A stretch of DNA of 64,000 nt from Chitinophaga alhagiae (lineage in GTDB: Bacteria; Bacteroidota; Bacteroidia; Chitinophagales; Chitinophagaceae): positions 1 to 64,000 of the forward strand of contig NZ_QXMH01000007.1 in NCBI RefSeq assembly GCF_003568665.1. The letters run 5' to 3'. The notes under the pieces were generated by a model. That model saw nothing but the letters and a program-made list of their open reading frames with translations. It ran no database searches and was not told where the DNA came from. Shown piece by piece: positions 15,993 to 25,037 of this stretch; positions within the stretch are counted from its first letter, which is position 1, and the number at the start of each line of letters is the position of its first letter. The position numbers and the translations under genes were made by a program.

Positions 15993-18900
15993 TGAAAATA
16001 TCTGAATATGCCGTGAAGAACTACCAGTTCACCCTCGTCATCTTTATGATGATCATAGCCCTCGGCGTTACCACCATACGCAACATGCCCCGGTCCGAAG
16101 ACCCGGAAATGCATGCCCCCACCTACTCCGTGGTGGTCGTGTACCCCGGTACCAGTCCGCGAGACATGGAAGAACTGATCGTAGACCCGCTGGAAAAGGA
16201 GATACACGGCCTTGAGAACATCCTCCGCATCCGCACCAGCATCAGCGACGGGCTGGCCGTACTGCGGGTAGACTATAAATACAACAGCAACGTAGACGAC
16301 AAATACCAGGAAATGGTGCGCGTGGTCAACAACAAACGCCGTGAGCTGCCGGAGAACATAGACATTGAAGTACGCAAGTTCCAGCCTTCAGACGTGAACA
16401 TCATGCAGGTGGCGCTCATTTCCGAAAACGCCCCGCGAGACCGGCTGAAGTTCTTCGCGGAAAAGCTGCAGGACGAACTGGAGAAACTGACGCCGCTGAA
16501 AAAAGTGGAAATATTCGGCCTGCCTGACCAGCAGGTACGGGCGGAGCTGGACCTCGAAAAAATGGCGCAGATGGGCCTGCCGCTCAACAATGTGATCAGC
16601 AGCCTGCAAAACGAGACCCTGAGCATTCCCGGCGGCAGCATAGAAGCAGGCAACCGCAGCTTCAATATCAAGACCAGCGGCAACTTCCATTCCATGGACG
16701 AGATACGTAATACCATCGTATACGCCGCCGGCGGCCGCAATGTTTACCTGAAAGACATTGCCAAGGTGTATTACGGGTATGCGGACGAAACCTACCACAC
16801 CCGCCTCAACGGCTTCCGCAGCGTGTTTGTGGCCGCGGCGCAGAAAGAGGGAGAAAACATCAGCAAAACACAGCAGCTCTACAAACCGGTGCTGGCAGCC
16901 TTCCGCAAAACATTGCCGGCCAATATAGACATGGTGGAACACTTTGACCAGGCGGAGAACGTGAACCGGCGGCTGGGCAGCCTGGGCATGGACTTTCTCA
17001 TTGCCATTGGCCTGGTAGCCATTACCCTGCTGCCGCTGGGTTTCCGGCAGGCGGTGATCGTGATGATCTCCATCCCCCTGTCACTGGCCATCGGCATTGT
17101 TTTGCTGCGGCTCTTCGGCTACAACCTCAACCAGCTCAGCATTGTGGGCCTGGTAGTGGCGCTCGGCCTGCTGGTAGATGATAGTATTGTAGTGGTGGAA
17201 AATATAGAACGGTGGATGCTGGAAGGCCACAGCGCCCTGGAAGCCACGCTGAAGGCCACCAAACAGATAGGCCTGGCCGTGGTGGGCTGCACCGTTACGC
17301 TCATCATTGCTTTTATGCCGCTGGTGTTCATGCCGGAAGGCGCGGGAGATTTCATCCGCGGGCTGCCCATGGCCGTAATTTTCTGCGTGCTGGCCTCCAT
17401 GGTGGTATCGCTCACCATCATCCCCTTCCTGACCAGCAAATTGCTGAAACCGCATACGGGCCACCCGGATGGCAACATTTTTATGCGTGGCCTTAAAAAG
17501 CTGATCCATGGCAGTTATGCGCGGCTGCTTGATAAGGCGCTGCAACGCCCGGCGCTCACCCTCATTACCACGCTGCTGATCTTTGGCGGCTCCCTGGTGG
17601 TGTTCAACCTCATTGGTTTCAGCCTCTTCCCGGCTTCGGAAAAGCCCCAGTTCCTGGTGAACATTACCGCCCCGCCGCAATCCAGCATCCAGTACACCAA
17701 CCGCATTGCGCGTGAAATAGAACAGGCCCTGCAGCAGGAAAAAGCGGTGCGCTATTATGCCACCAACGTAGGCAAGGGCAACCCGCGCATTTATTACAAC
17801 GTGGTGCAGGAAAACGAGCGCAGTGACTTTGCGCAGATATTTGTACAGCTGCAGCCGGATACAGACCAGCACACCAAAGCCGCGCTAATGGAAAAGTTCC
17901 GCAAGGCATGGACGCCCTACCCCGGCGCCAAGGTGGAAGTGAAGAACTTTGAGCAGGGCCCGCCCGTGGTAGCACCCGTAGAAGTGCGCCTCTTCGGGGA
18001 TAACCTGGATAGCCTGCGCCGCCTGGCGGGCCATGTGGAACAGATGCTGCACCAAACGCCCGGCACCATGTACATCGATAACCCGGTAGACCTGCTGAAG
18101 AGCGACATCCGCGTGGCCATACAGCCGGAAAAAGCACAGCAGCTGGGCGTGCCTTTTGTACAGGTAGACCGCACCGTGCGCCTGGCCGTGGCCGGCCTCT
18201 CCCTGGGCAAGTATACAGATCATAACAGCAATGATTACGAAATACTCCTCACCCGCGCGCGAGACGACAGGCCTACACTGGATGTGTTCAACAACCTGTA
18301 TGTCAATAACCTGCAGGGCCAGGCCATTCCCCTCTCACAGGTGGCGGAACTGAAAATGGAAACCTCGCCGGTCAACATCAACCACCAGGAAAAGAGAAGG
18401 GTGGTATCTGTGAAGGCATTTGTGAAAGAAGGATTCCTTGTGAGCCGCGTGATAGGTGAAGTAACCGGCAAAATGGACGCCATGCACCTGCCCGCAGGGT
18501 ACAGTTATGAAATGGGCGGCGAAGTGGAAAGTGCCAAACAATCTTTCGGCGGCTTTGAATCTGTGATACTGGTCATCGTGTTCCTGTTCATTGCGGTGCT
18601 CATACTGGAGTTCCGCACCTTCAAAAGCACGCTCATCATTCTGTCCGTTATCCCGCTGGGCATTGTGGGCGCCGCGCTGGCGCTGTGGTTCACCGGCAAC
18701 ACGCTTTCTTTTGTAGCCATCATAGGGCTGATTGCGCTGGCCGGTATTGAAGTGAAGAACACTATTCTGCTGGTAGACTTCACCAACCAGCTCCGCGCCC
18801 AAGGCAAAAGCCTGGACGAGGCCATCCGCGAAGCGGGCGAAGTACGTTTCCTCCCTATTGTGCTGACCTCGCTCACGGCCATAGGCGGCCTCATCCCTAT

Positions 18901-19033
18901 TGCCGCCTCCAGCAACCCGCTCATTTCCCCGCTGGCCATTGTGCTCATTGGCGGGCTGATCAGCTCCACCCTCCTGTCACGGCTGGTAACGCCGGTAGTG
19001 TACAAACTGATACCGCCAAAAGTGCAGGCATAA
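15992..19033 (+). CDS. Efflux RND transporter permease
   Basis: A 1013-aa RND pump. TM1 is at residues 10-30; two large periplasmic loops and two groups of TM helices follow in the usual duplicated layout. The proton-relay helix reads 'ALGLLVDDSIVVVENIE' with both Asp residues, and TM10 has 'ALAGIEVKNTILLVDF' with the partner Lys. 'RNMPRSEDPEMHAPTYSV' near residue 30 is typical of the family. It uses the proton gradient to export substrate through the adaptor and TolC channel encoded upstream. Its start overlaps the last unit of the repeat leader. The substrate class cannot be told from sequence; drug/solvent-type export is a guess. Confidence 0.92.
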   Translation: MKISEYAVKNYQFTLVIFMMIIALGVTTIRNMPRSEDPEMHAPTYSVVVVYPGTSPRDMEELIVDPLEKEIHGLENILRIRTSISDGLAVLRVDYKYNSNVDDKYQEMVRVVNNKRRELPENIDIEVRKFQPSDVNIMQVALISENAPRDRLKFFAEKLQDELEKLTPLKKVEIFGLPDQQVRAELDLEKMAQMGLPLNNVISSLQNETLSIPGGSIEAGNRSFNIKTSGNFHSMDEIRNTIVYAAGGRNVYLKDIAKVYYGYADETYHTRLNGFRSVFVAAAQKEGENISKTQQLYKPVLAAFRKTLPANIDMVEHFDQAENVNRRLGSLGMDFLIAIGLVAITLLPLGFRQAVIVMISIPLSLAIGIVLLRLFGYNLNQLSIVGLVVALGLLVDDSIVVVENIERWMLEGHSALEATLKATKQIGLAVVGCTVTLIIAFMPLVFMPEGAGDFIRGLPMAVIFCVLASMVVSLTIIPFLTSKLLKPHTGHPDGNIFMRGLKKLIHGSYARLLDKALQRPALTLITTLLIFGGSLVVFNLIGFSLFPASEKPQFLVNITAPPQSSIQYTNRIAREIEQALQQEKAVRYYATNVGKGNPRIYYNVVQENERSDFAQIFVQLQPDTDQHTKAALMEKFRKAWTPYPGAKVEVKNFEQGPPVVAPVEVRLFGDNLDSLRRLAGHVEQMLHQTPGTMYIDNPVDLLKSDIRVAIQPEKAQQLGVPFVQVDRTVRLAVAGLSLGKYTDHNSNDYEILLTRARDDRPTLDVFNNLYVNNLQGQAIPLSQVAELKMETSPVNINHQEKRRVVSVKAFVKEGFLVSRVIGEVTGKMDAMHLPAGYSYEMGGEVESAKQSFGGFESVILVIVFLFIAVLILEFRTFKSTLIILSVIPLGIVGAALALWFTGNTLSFVAIIGLIALAGIEVKNTILLVDFTNQLRAQGKSLDEAIREAGEVRFLPIVLTSLTAIGGLIPIAASSNPLISPLAIVLIGGLISSTLLSRLVTPVVYKLIPPKVQA

Positions 19034-19040
19034 AAAAAAG

Positions 19041-19073
19041 GCCCCGGAACAATACGTTCCGGGGCTTTTTTTT
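19041..19073. terminator. Bidirectional intrinsic terminator
   Basis: GCCCCGGAAC and GTTCCGGGGC form a perfect 10-bp stem over a 5-nt loop, with A8 on one side and T8 on the other. It lies between the convergent RND and acyl-CoA ligase genes and can serve both. Confidence 0.9.
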
Positions 19074-19086
19074 CTGATAAGTACAT

Positions 19087-20898
19087 TTAGCGCTGCGTTT
19101 CCGCCGGCTCATAAATTTTATCGATCACATCCTTATACTTTTCCAGGATGGTTTTGCGCTTCAGGCTCAGCTTGGGCGTCATTTCCCCTGTATCTACCCC
19201 CCACTCACGCGGCATCAGCTCAAATTTCTTGATCTGTTCCACATGGTTGAAAAAGCCGTTGTAACGGTCTACCACCTTCTGGTACATCGAGATCACATCG
19301 GCATTTTTCACCGCTTCCTCATTACTGGTGAAAGCGATGCCGTTTTGCGACATCCATTTTTTCAGCATGTTGAAAGATGGTACTATCAGGGCGGATACAA
19401 ATTTCTTTTCGTTGCCCACCACCATGATCTGTTCTATGAAGGGGCTTTCTTTTGCCTTGTTCTCAATGGGCTGCGGCGCCACATACTTGCCGCCGCTGGT
19501 TTTGAACAGCTCCTTTTTGCGGTCGGTGATCTTGAGGAACTTGCCGTCTATGAAAGTGCCGATGTCTCCCGTATGCAGCCAGCCGTCTATCACCGTTTCG
19601 GCCGTCAGGTCCGGCCGCTTGAAGTAGCCTTTCATTACGGAGGGGCCTTTTACACAGATCTCGCCTTCTTCCGTCAGCTTCACCTCCTGCCCTTCAATTA
19701 CAGGGCCGGTGGTGCCATAGCGGGCGTTCTCCGGCCTGTCTCTCCGGTTTACGCTGATCACCGGGCTGTTTTCCGTAGGGCCATATCCTTCGTATACCGG
19801 CACCTGCGCGGCGTTGAAGATGCGCAGCAGGTTCTCCTGGCAAGCGGCGCCGCCGGTGACGATAAAGGTGATGCGCCCGCCCAGGGCTTCGCGCCATTTG
19901 CTGAAGATGAGCTTGTTGGCCAACTTCAGCTGCGCATCGTACCACCAGCCGTTGCTGATGTTGTTATCATATTTTTTACCAAGGGCCACGGCCCAGAAGA
20001 ACAGCGCGCGTTTGATGCCTTTCAGCTCGTTGCCCGTGCTCATGATCTTTTCATATACTTTTTCCAGCAGCCGCGGTACGGTGGTGAACCCGTCCGGCCG
20101 CACTTCCTTCAGGTTGTCCCCTATCTTGTCCATACTCTCCGCATAGTACGCGCCTATACCGCTGAAAAGATAGATGTAGGTACACATCTTCTCAAAAATA
20201 TGGTTCAGCGGCAGAAAGCTCAGCACCTTCTGCTCCGGCGCGTCCGGGAACGGGAAGCTCTTTTTGGAATTGAATACGTTGCTCACAATGTTCTTGTGCG
20301 TGAGCATCACGCCCTTGGGAGTACCGGTAGTGCCGGATGTATAGATGATAGTGGCCAGGTGGTCTTCCCGGATGGTGGAGCGGATCTCTTCCACCTGCTG
20401 CAACAGCGCGTCAGTAGCCATGTCTGTTACCTTGCTCCAATGGTCAGCGCCGGGTATTTCCTCAAAGGTGTAAATCTGTTTCAGGCTGGGCACGCGGTCT
20501 TGCAGCTCCCGTATTTTCTGCAGCAGGTCAAGGCTGCTTACAAAGATGTACTGCACGCCCGCATCGTTCAGGATGAACTCGATCTCTTTCGGGTTGGTAG
20601 TGGGATAAAGCGGCACCAGTACGGCGCCCGTCTGTTGCACGGCCAGGTCTGCAAACACCCATTCCGGCCGGTTGTTGCTGATGATGGCGATCTTGTCCGC
20701 GCCCTCGGCTGTAAAATCTTTACCGCCTATGCCCAGCGCCAGCAGACCCGCACTGAACCGGTTCACTATCTGCTGTACCTGCGCAGTGCTCCAGGGCTTC
20801 CAGAGCCCGTCCACTTTAGATACAAGCATATCAGGTTTAGGGTACCTTTCAAGCTGGTAGGCTACCGCATCAAATAATCGTTTTGGCTCTGTACTCAT
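19087..20898 (-). CDS. Long-chain acyl-CoA synthetase (AMP-forming)
   Basis: A 603-aa ANL-superfamily enzyme. The P-loop motif is 'TIIYTSGTTGTPKGVML' near residue 185; 'YEGYGPTENSPV', 'GWLHTGDIG' and the hinge 'ITDRKKELFKTSGGKYV' follow, with the C-terminal lid after residue 480. Such enzymes activate fatty acids with ATP and link them to CoA for beta-oxidation or lipid synthesis. The arrangement fits the FadD15-like long-chain group. There is no signal peptide. It is a single gene, convergent with the RND operon and divergent from the osmolyte enzyme gene; a promoter for it in the 264-bp upstream gap was not clear to me. Confidence 0.92.
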   Translation of the reverse strand: MSTEPKRLFDAVAYQLERYPKPDMLVSKVDGLWKPWSTAQVQQIVNRFSAGLLALGIGGKDFTAEGADKIAIISNNRPEWVFADLAVQQTGAVLVPLYPTTNPKEIEFILNDAGVQYIFVSSLDLLQKIRELQDRVPSLKQIYTFEEIPGADHWSKVTDMATDALLQQVEEIRSTIREDHLATIIYTSGTTGTPKGVMLTHKNIVSNVFNSKKSFPFPDAPEQKVLSFLPLNHIFEKMCTYIYLFSGIGAYYAESMDKIGDNLKEVRPDGFTTVPRLLEKVYEKIMSTGNELKGIKRALFFWAVALGKKYDNNISNGWWYDAQLKLANKLIFSKWREALGGRITFIVTGGAACQENLLRIFNAAQVPVYEGYGPTENSPVISVNRRDRPENARYGTTGPVIEGQEVKLTEEGEICVKGPSVMKGYFKRPDLTAETVIDGWLHTGDIGTFIDGKFLKITDRKKELFKTSGGKYVAPQPIENKAKESPFIEQIMVVGNEKKFVSALIVPSFNMLKKWMSQNGIAFTSNEEAVKNADVISMYQKVVDRYNGFFNHVEQIKKFELMPREWGVDTGEMTPKLSLKRKTILEKYKDVIDKIYEPAETQR

Positions 20899-21056
20899 AG
20901 TTCATTTTAATTGACAACAATTCAGCTGTTTCTTCCTGGTCATTCCTTGACCCCGTCATTCGTAATATAACAAAAATCTGTTGCTTTTCAAGAGATATAT
21001 GGTGTATTAATCTTCCATATGTGCCTCATCGTCACCAATATCGCCAAATTGTCACC

Positions 21057-21085
21057 TTGCCGCGCCCCGATTTTTCGTACCTTTG
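21057..21085 (+). promoter_or_regulatory. Promoter of the HAD/GT20 gene (TTG-N18-TACCTTTG)
   Basis: TTG at 21057-21059 and TACCTTTG at 21078-21085 are 18 bp apart. Transcription would start near 21091, giving a leader of about 70 nt before ATG 21163. Confidence 0.6.
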
Positions 21086-21162
21086 CAGTCGCTATTCTGA
21101 CCCGAACCCCGGTACTGCCAACGGTTACGAGCGTACTTATTCTTTCACTAAAACTATAATGC

Positions 21163-23391
21163 ATGATTCTAGCAACAGACCTGGACGGAACTTTTTTAGG
21201 AGGAACACATCAGCACAAAGAACACCTGTACAATATCATCCGCGAGAACGACGATTTCCGGCTGATCTTTGTAACAGGCCGTGGTGTGGAAAGTATTCTG
21301 CCCTTATTAAATGATCCGGTGATACCCAGGCCTGACTACGTGATTTGCGATGTGGGGGCCACCGTGCTGGACGGCACTACGCTTCAGCCCATACAGCCCA
21401 TCCAGAACAATATTGAAAGCAAATGGCCCGGCAAAGGGGCTATTATGGAACAAATGCAGCACGTCAACGGGCTGCGCCTGCAAAACGTGCCGCAGCAACG
21501 CCGCTGCTCGTTTTTCTTTGATGACGAGAATATCAAGGCAAAAATTGCGGAACTGGAGCAATCGCTCGACTGTGACATCATCCTCTCCGCCAATAAATTC
21601 CTGGACGTATTGCCCCGCTCTGTGAACAAGGGCACCACACTGCAGCACCTGGTCAAACTGCTCCAGATACCGGAGGAGGAAGTGCTGGTAGCGGGCGATA
21701 CGCTGAACGATCTTTCTCTCTATGGCCGCGGCTTCAAAGGCGTGGTAGTGGGAGAAGCGGAACACGCGCTGACCACCGCCACCCGTAAGCTGAGCGACGT
21801 ATATATATCTGATACGGCCGGCGCCGGCGGCATACTGGAAGCGCTGGACCACTTTACAGATTTCAAGCCTTTTTATAAAGAGAAAGCGCCGCTGCCCATG
21901 CCCAATACTTCCACCCAGCTGGTGATGCTCTACCACCGCTTCCCGTTTGAAACGGTGGAAATAGACGGCAAAAAAGTGCGCCGCTCGCCTAAAAGCCCTA
22001 ACGGCATCCTTCCTACCCTCACCAACTTTTTCAAGTCTCAGCGCCCCGGTTTGTGGGTGGCCTGGCAGGAAAAGCAGGAAGGGGAAGAAACGGTGGAGAA
22101 CTTTCATATAGACAAGGAACAATACCCGCACCTGGTAGCCAGCCCCGTGCTGATGGAAAAAGAAGACATCGATATTTTCTACAAGCTCTTTTCCAAAGAG
22201 GCCTTCTGGCCCGCTATCTTTTCGTTCACCGAAAAAGTGCAGTTCAACCACGAGCATTGGGAACACTACCTGAAGATCAACCGCCTCTTTGCGGAAAAAG
22301 CCGCCGCGGAAGCGGAGCAGAACGCCATGGTGTGGATACATGACTATAACCTCTGGATGGTGCCCGGCTACCTGCGCCAGCTGCGGCCGGACCTGAAGAT
22401 CGGTTTCTTCCACCACACGGCATTTCCCGCCGCCAACACGTTCAACATCATTCCATGGCACGCGGAGATCATTGGCAGCCTGCTGCAATGCGACTATGTG
22501 AGCTTCCACATTCCCCGCTACGTGGAGAACTTTGTAGACGTGGTGAAAAGCCACATGCCCGTAAAAATTACGGAACAGGAAAACTGCGCCCCGCGCTTTC
22601 TCACCTACAGTGCCGCTATGGGCACCGGCACCATGACACGGGAAATTGACACCGGCCGCCGCAAGGTACGGCTGGGCGCCAACCCCGTGGGCGTGCATGT
22701 AGACTATATCAGGGAACTGACGGAAAAAGAAGAAACGCAGCAGATGATCGCCGAGCTGAAAAAACAGACCAGCGGCAAAAAGACCATTCTCAGCATAGAG
22801 CGGCTGGACTATGTGAAAGGCCCCGTCGAAAAGATCAAGGCCTTCCACCAGTTCCTGGAAGAACATCCCAACCTGCACGGTAAAATAGAGCTGATCAACA
22901 TCTGCACCCCGCCCGCAAGCGGCATGAAAATATACGAACAGGTACAGCAGGAGCTGGAACAGCTGATCGGAAAGATCAACGGGCAATACTCCCGCATAGA
23001 CTGGGTGCCTATTCATTTCTTCTTCCGCTCCTTCTCCTTTGCCGAGGTGCTGGCTTATTACGCTGTATCAGACATAGCCTGGATCACACCGTTGCGTGAC
23101 GGCCTGAACCTGGTGGCCAAGGAATACGTGGCCGTACAGGGGCTTAACCCGGAATCTGAAGGCACACTGGTACTGTCTGAATTTGCCGGGGCCTCCGTAG
23201 AATTGCCCACGGCCATTCTTACCAACCCGTATGACAATGCGTCTATGAAAGACAGCCTGCTGCAGGCCATTGCCATGAACAAGCAGGAAAGGCAGATCAG
23301 GATGAAAAGGCTGTACCAGAACGTCAGCCATTTTAATATTGAATACTGGGCGGACGAGTTCATGCAGGAACTCAGGAACGCTGGAGAATAA
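21163..23391 (+). CDS. Bifunctional HAD phosphatase / GT20 synthase, probable glucosylglycerol-phosphate type
   Basis: A 742-aa fusion. Residues 1-240 are a HAD-IIB phosphatase: DLDGT at 6-10, VTGRG near 38, and GDTLNDLSLY near 180. From about 255 on there is a GT20 glycosyltransferase: 'RRSPKSPNGILPTL', 'WIHDYNLWMVPGYLRQLRPD', 'GFFHHTAFPAANTFNIIPW', 'IERLDYVKGP', 'ITPLRDGLNLVAKEYV'. The phosphatase-first order and the DYNLWMVPGY, PASGM and DYVKG blocks are closer, from memory, to glucosylglycerol-phosphate synthases than to OtsA trehalose-phosphate synthases. One protein would make the sugar phosphate and remove the phosphate, giving a compatible solute. The exact acceptor (glycerol phosphate or glucose phosphate) needs testing. 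Single gene with its own promoter and terminator. Confidence 0.85.
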   Translation: MILATDLDGTFLGGTHQHKEHLYNIIRENDDFRLIFVTGRGVESILPLLNDPVIPRPDYVICDVGATVLDGTTLQPIQPIQNNIESKWPGKGAIMEQMQHVNGLRLQNVPQQRRCSFFFDDENIKAKIAELEQSLDCDIILSANKFLDVLPRSVNKGTTLQHLVKLLQIPEEEVLVAGDTLNDLSLYGRGFKGVVVGEAEHALTTATRKLSDVYISDTAGAGGILEALDHFTDFKPFYKEKAPLPMPNTSTQLVMLYHRFPFETVEIDGKKVRRSPKSPNGILPTLTNFFKSQRPGLWVAWQEKQEGEETVENFHIDKEQYPHLVASPVLMEKEDIDIFYKLFSKEAFWPAIFSFTEKVQFNHEHWEHYLKINRLFAEKAAAEAEQNAMVWIHDYNLWMVPGYLRQLRPDLKIGFFHHTAFPAANTFNIIPWHAEIIGSLLQCDYVSFHIPRYVENFVDVVKSHMPVKITEQENCAPRFLTYSAAMGTGTMTREIDTGRRKVRLGANPVGVHVDYIRELTEKEETQQMIAELKKQTSGKKTILSIERLDYVKGPVEKIKAFHQFLEEHPNLHGKIELINICTPPASGMKIYEQVQQELEQLIGKINGQYSRIDWVPIHFFFRSFSFAEVLAYYAVSDIAWITPLRDGLNLVAKEYVAVQGLNPESEGTLVLSEFAGASVELPTAILTNPYDNASMKDSLLQAIAMNKQERQIRMKRLYQNVSHFNIEYWADEFMQELRNAGE

Positions 23392-23396
23392 AATTG

Positions 23397-23426
23397 AAAA
23401 TGCCGGGTAATTGCCCGGCATTTTTT
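23397..23426. terminator. Intrinsic terminator after the HAD/GT20 gene
   Basis: AAAATGCCGGG pairs with CCCGGCATTTT over a short loop, followed by a T-run. It lies between convergent genes and can act in both directions. Confidence 0.9.
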
Positions 23427-23465
23427 CTTCCCTGCCGCATTTGCCGCAGGTTTTTTATTTTCAGT

Positions 23466-23930
23466 CTACATGGCCGCGGAAAAAGCGATCACCGCAAATA
23501 TGAGGGCCAGCAATACAAAGCCCAGCATAATGATGGTCAGTATCCCTACAAACTTGAACAGGGATTTCAGGTTGGAGAACGAGCTGTTCAGCACATCCTG
23601 GTCGCTGCTGTGCAGGGCTTCCTGCATGCGCCCGGCAAAACGGAACAGGTATAGGTAAGGGAACACGCTGATGATGCCGAACAGGATGTAAAACACCATG
23701 GTGAACTTCTGGTTATAGGAGCTGTAGGCGCCATAACTTTCACCGCCCAGCCCTTCCATGCCTGCTGTCAGGGAGTTCATGAAGAGGCTGGCAGACAAGC
23801 CGCCAATGAACATCAACGCGCACATCACAAACCCGATGATGGCCAGGAACTTTGCCCAGCGGGCCGCCTCAGACAGAAAGCCGGTAGATTCGTTGTCGAT
23901 ACGCAGATCGAAAAGGTTATTAGTTTCCAT
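23466..23930 (-). CDS. Small membrane protein (DUF5362-like)
   Basis: A 154-aa protein with three or four hydrophobic helices: about residues 25-50, 72-92 and 122-150, with a Gly/Ser/Tyr-rich loop between the first two. The cytoplasmic-looking segment before the last helix contains 'HSSDQDVLNSSFSNLKSLFKF'. It recalls the DUF5362 family of Bacteroidota membrane proteins of unknown function; this assignment is from memory. I chose ATG 23930 (METNNLFDL); a longer start at 23951 adds seven residues with no support. Confidence 0.7.
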   Translation of the reverse strand: METNNLFDLRIDNESTGFLSEAARWAKFLAIIGFVMCALMFIGGLSASLFMNSLTAGMEGLGGESYGAYSSYNQKFTMVFYILFGIISVFPYLYLFRFAGRMQEALHSSDQDVLNSSFSNLKSLFKFVGILTIIMLGFVLLALIFAVIAFSAAM

Positions 23931-23966
23931 TAGTATAGATAGATTTGCCAACTAAATTATTATTTT

Positions 23967-24218
23967 TTATAATACCTTGTATATGGAGGGCCAAAAAATT
24001 AGAGCAGTATTTCCGTTGAGGAGGCGGCAGTTCTGAATGCATCGTGTTATTTTGTCTAACCGGAAGTCTGTACCGTCATCTTCATTCAAAGCACATTGGG
24101 GAACAAAGCCACAGCGGTAAATCGTGTATACAATTGCGTAAAGTAGTGGAAGATACTCTTCGTCAAATGGGCAATTAACAAAAACAAGGTCGTTATATCC
24201 TACTTCTCTTACTGTCAT
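23967..24218 (-). pseudogene. Truncated N-terminus of an 'NCPFDxxY' family protein
   Basis: An 83-codon frame starting 'MTVREVGYNDLVFVNCPFDEEY', then 'PLLYAIVYTIYRCGF' and 'DFRLDKITRCIQNCR'. This closely resembles the first 65 residues of a family of roughly 200-aa bacterial proteins with an N-terminal VFxNCPFDxxY motif and a TIR/nucleotide-binding-like fold. In intact members the text continues with a YGIHDISR-like block; here it changes abruptly after 'IQNCR' to unrelated residues and stops. No other frame downstream holds the missing part. I read it as a gene cut by a deletion. Confidence 0.55.
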
Positions 24219-24357
24219 GCAACAGCATCTAAGCTCATGTGGATTCTCTTAAGCGGGCACCTTCTTGTTTGCCGTTTTTTGTCTGGATGGCGCATAAAAC
24301 AGACAGCACAAAAAAGTCGTTTTCCGTTCTTGTGCTTTCCGGGGATCTGCGCCTGCC

Positions 24358-24975
24358 CTATAACACACGTATGGCGCTTTCCATTTTTCCCTTCATGCCC
24401 ATAAACACACCCAGCAGTTGCCGGTGGTCAATTTCAAGGGCGGGGCGCTTGTATTGGAGGAATTTCTGGTGATCGTTGAGGCGGGGCCAGAAGATATGTT
24501 GGTAATAATAGGCTATCAGGGATTCAATAACCGTATTATCTCGAAATTCCTGCAGGTGGGAGGTATCTGCCAGTGAATTGGCATAATCCCCAAAGAGGTC
24601 TATAAAGTTAGAAAGGCCGTCCAGCGCCTCCAGGCTCAATCTTTTGCTCCTGATCTGCCGGGCAATGCGGTCTACCTTGTAGGTATTACAGGTTTCCAGC
24701 TGCATGTCCGCCATCGCGTCCAGCCAGTGCAACAACCTTGGGGACGCCTGCAAGGCAGGCAAATTAGTTTGTATAGCGGCTGCCACTCCGTCCAGGCTGG
24801 CCGCTGCAAATACTTGCTGGTTGCAGAAGGTCAACAGCTTGTCCCCTCCCTGGTGATCTGTATACCAGACGAGGTACACGGGCGCGCCCAGCGCGGCTGA
24901 ATCGTACGTAACGATCCAGGTATCATGCTCTCCGCAGATCGCTTCAAACCGTGTTTTTATATATTGTTCTGGCAT
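24358..24975 (-). CDS. Hypothetical protein (205 aa)
   Basis: The family is not recognised. There is no signal peptide and no transmembrane helix; the protein is acidic/neutral and mostly helical in its C-terminal two thirds, with 'EALDGLSNFIDLFGDYANSL' and 'YYYQHIFWPRLNDH' as notable blocks. The N-terminal 60 residues (IVTYDSAALGAPVYLVWYTD) look like beta strands. A -7 promoter element lies at 25038-25045. It is isolated, next to a truncated gene and a tandem repeat array, which suggests a variable chromosomal spot. Confidence 0.7.
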   Translation of the reverse strand: MPEQYIKTRFEAICGEHDTWIVTYDSAALGAPVYLVWYTDHQGGDKLLTFCNQQVFAAASLDGVAAAIQTNLPALQASPRLLHWLDAMADMQLETCNTYKVDRIARQIRSKRLSLEALDGLSNFIDLFGDYANSLADTSHLQEFRDNTVIESLIAYYYQHIFWPRLNDHQKFLQYKRPALEIDHRQLLGVFMGMKGKMESAIRVL

Positions 24976-25037
24976 AATCTATCTGTAACCATGCGTTTAC
25001 GGAGCATAAATATATACTATTTTTTAATTATTCATAA

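Larger units (their letters stand above)
15781..15994 (+). repeat. Tandem 52/49-bp repeats with overlapping mini-ORFs before the RND gene
   Basis: Four near-identical units fill the gap between adaptor and pump, with ATGs at 15790, 15842, 15891 and 15943; the next ATG in this spacing, 15992, is the pump start. Spacing alternates 52, 49, 52, 49 bp, so the array is a duplicated 101-bp AB block. Each unit contains ACTGATGAAA, and each of the first three ATGs opens a 33-codon frame ending in a TGA that overlaps a later unit's ATG (TGATG). In every unit CTGATG can pair with CATCAG about 15-20 bases on, with extra AAC/GTT pairing, which hides the ATG in a hairpin. The last CATCAG could instead pair with the pump's own CTGATG. 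Confidence 0.85.

Noticed and set aside
15781..15994. CRISPR array or mobile REP element
   Set aside because: Units are contiguous with no unique spacers, no transposase is near and the sequence was not seen elsewhere in the window; the fit to the pump start codon favours a leader function.
19243..20877. 544-codon plus-strand frame within the acyl-CoA ligase gene
   Set aside because: Antisense shadow of a well-recognised ANL enzyme; no signal, domain or promoter.
21307..23016. 569-codon open frame on the minus strand inside the HAD/GT20 gene
   Set aside because: It is fully antisense to a gene with clear domains, its product is rich in His, Val and Phe without a motif, and GC-rich codons on one strand often leave such frames open.
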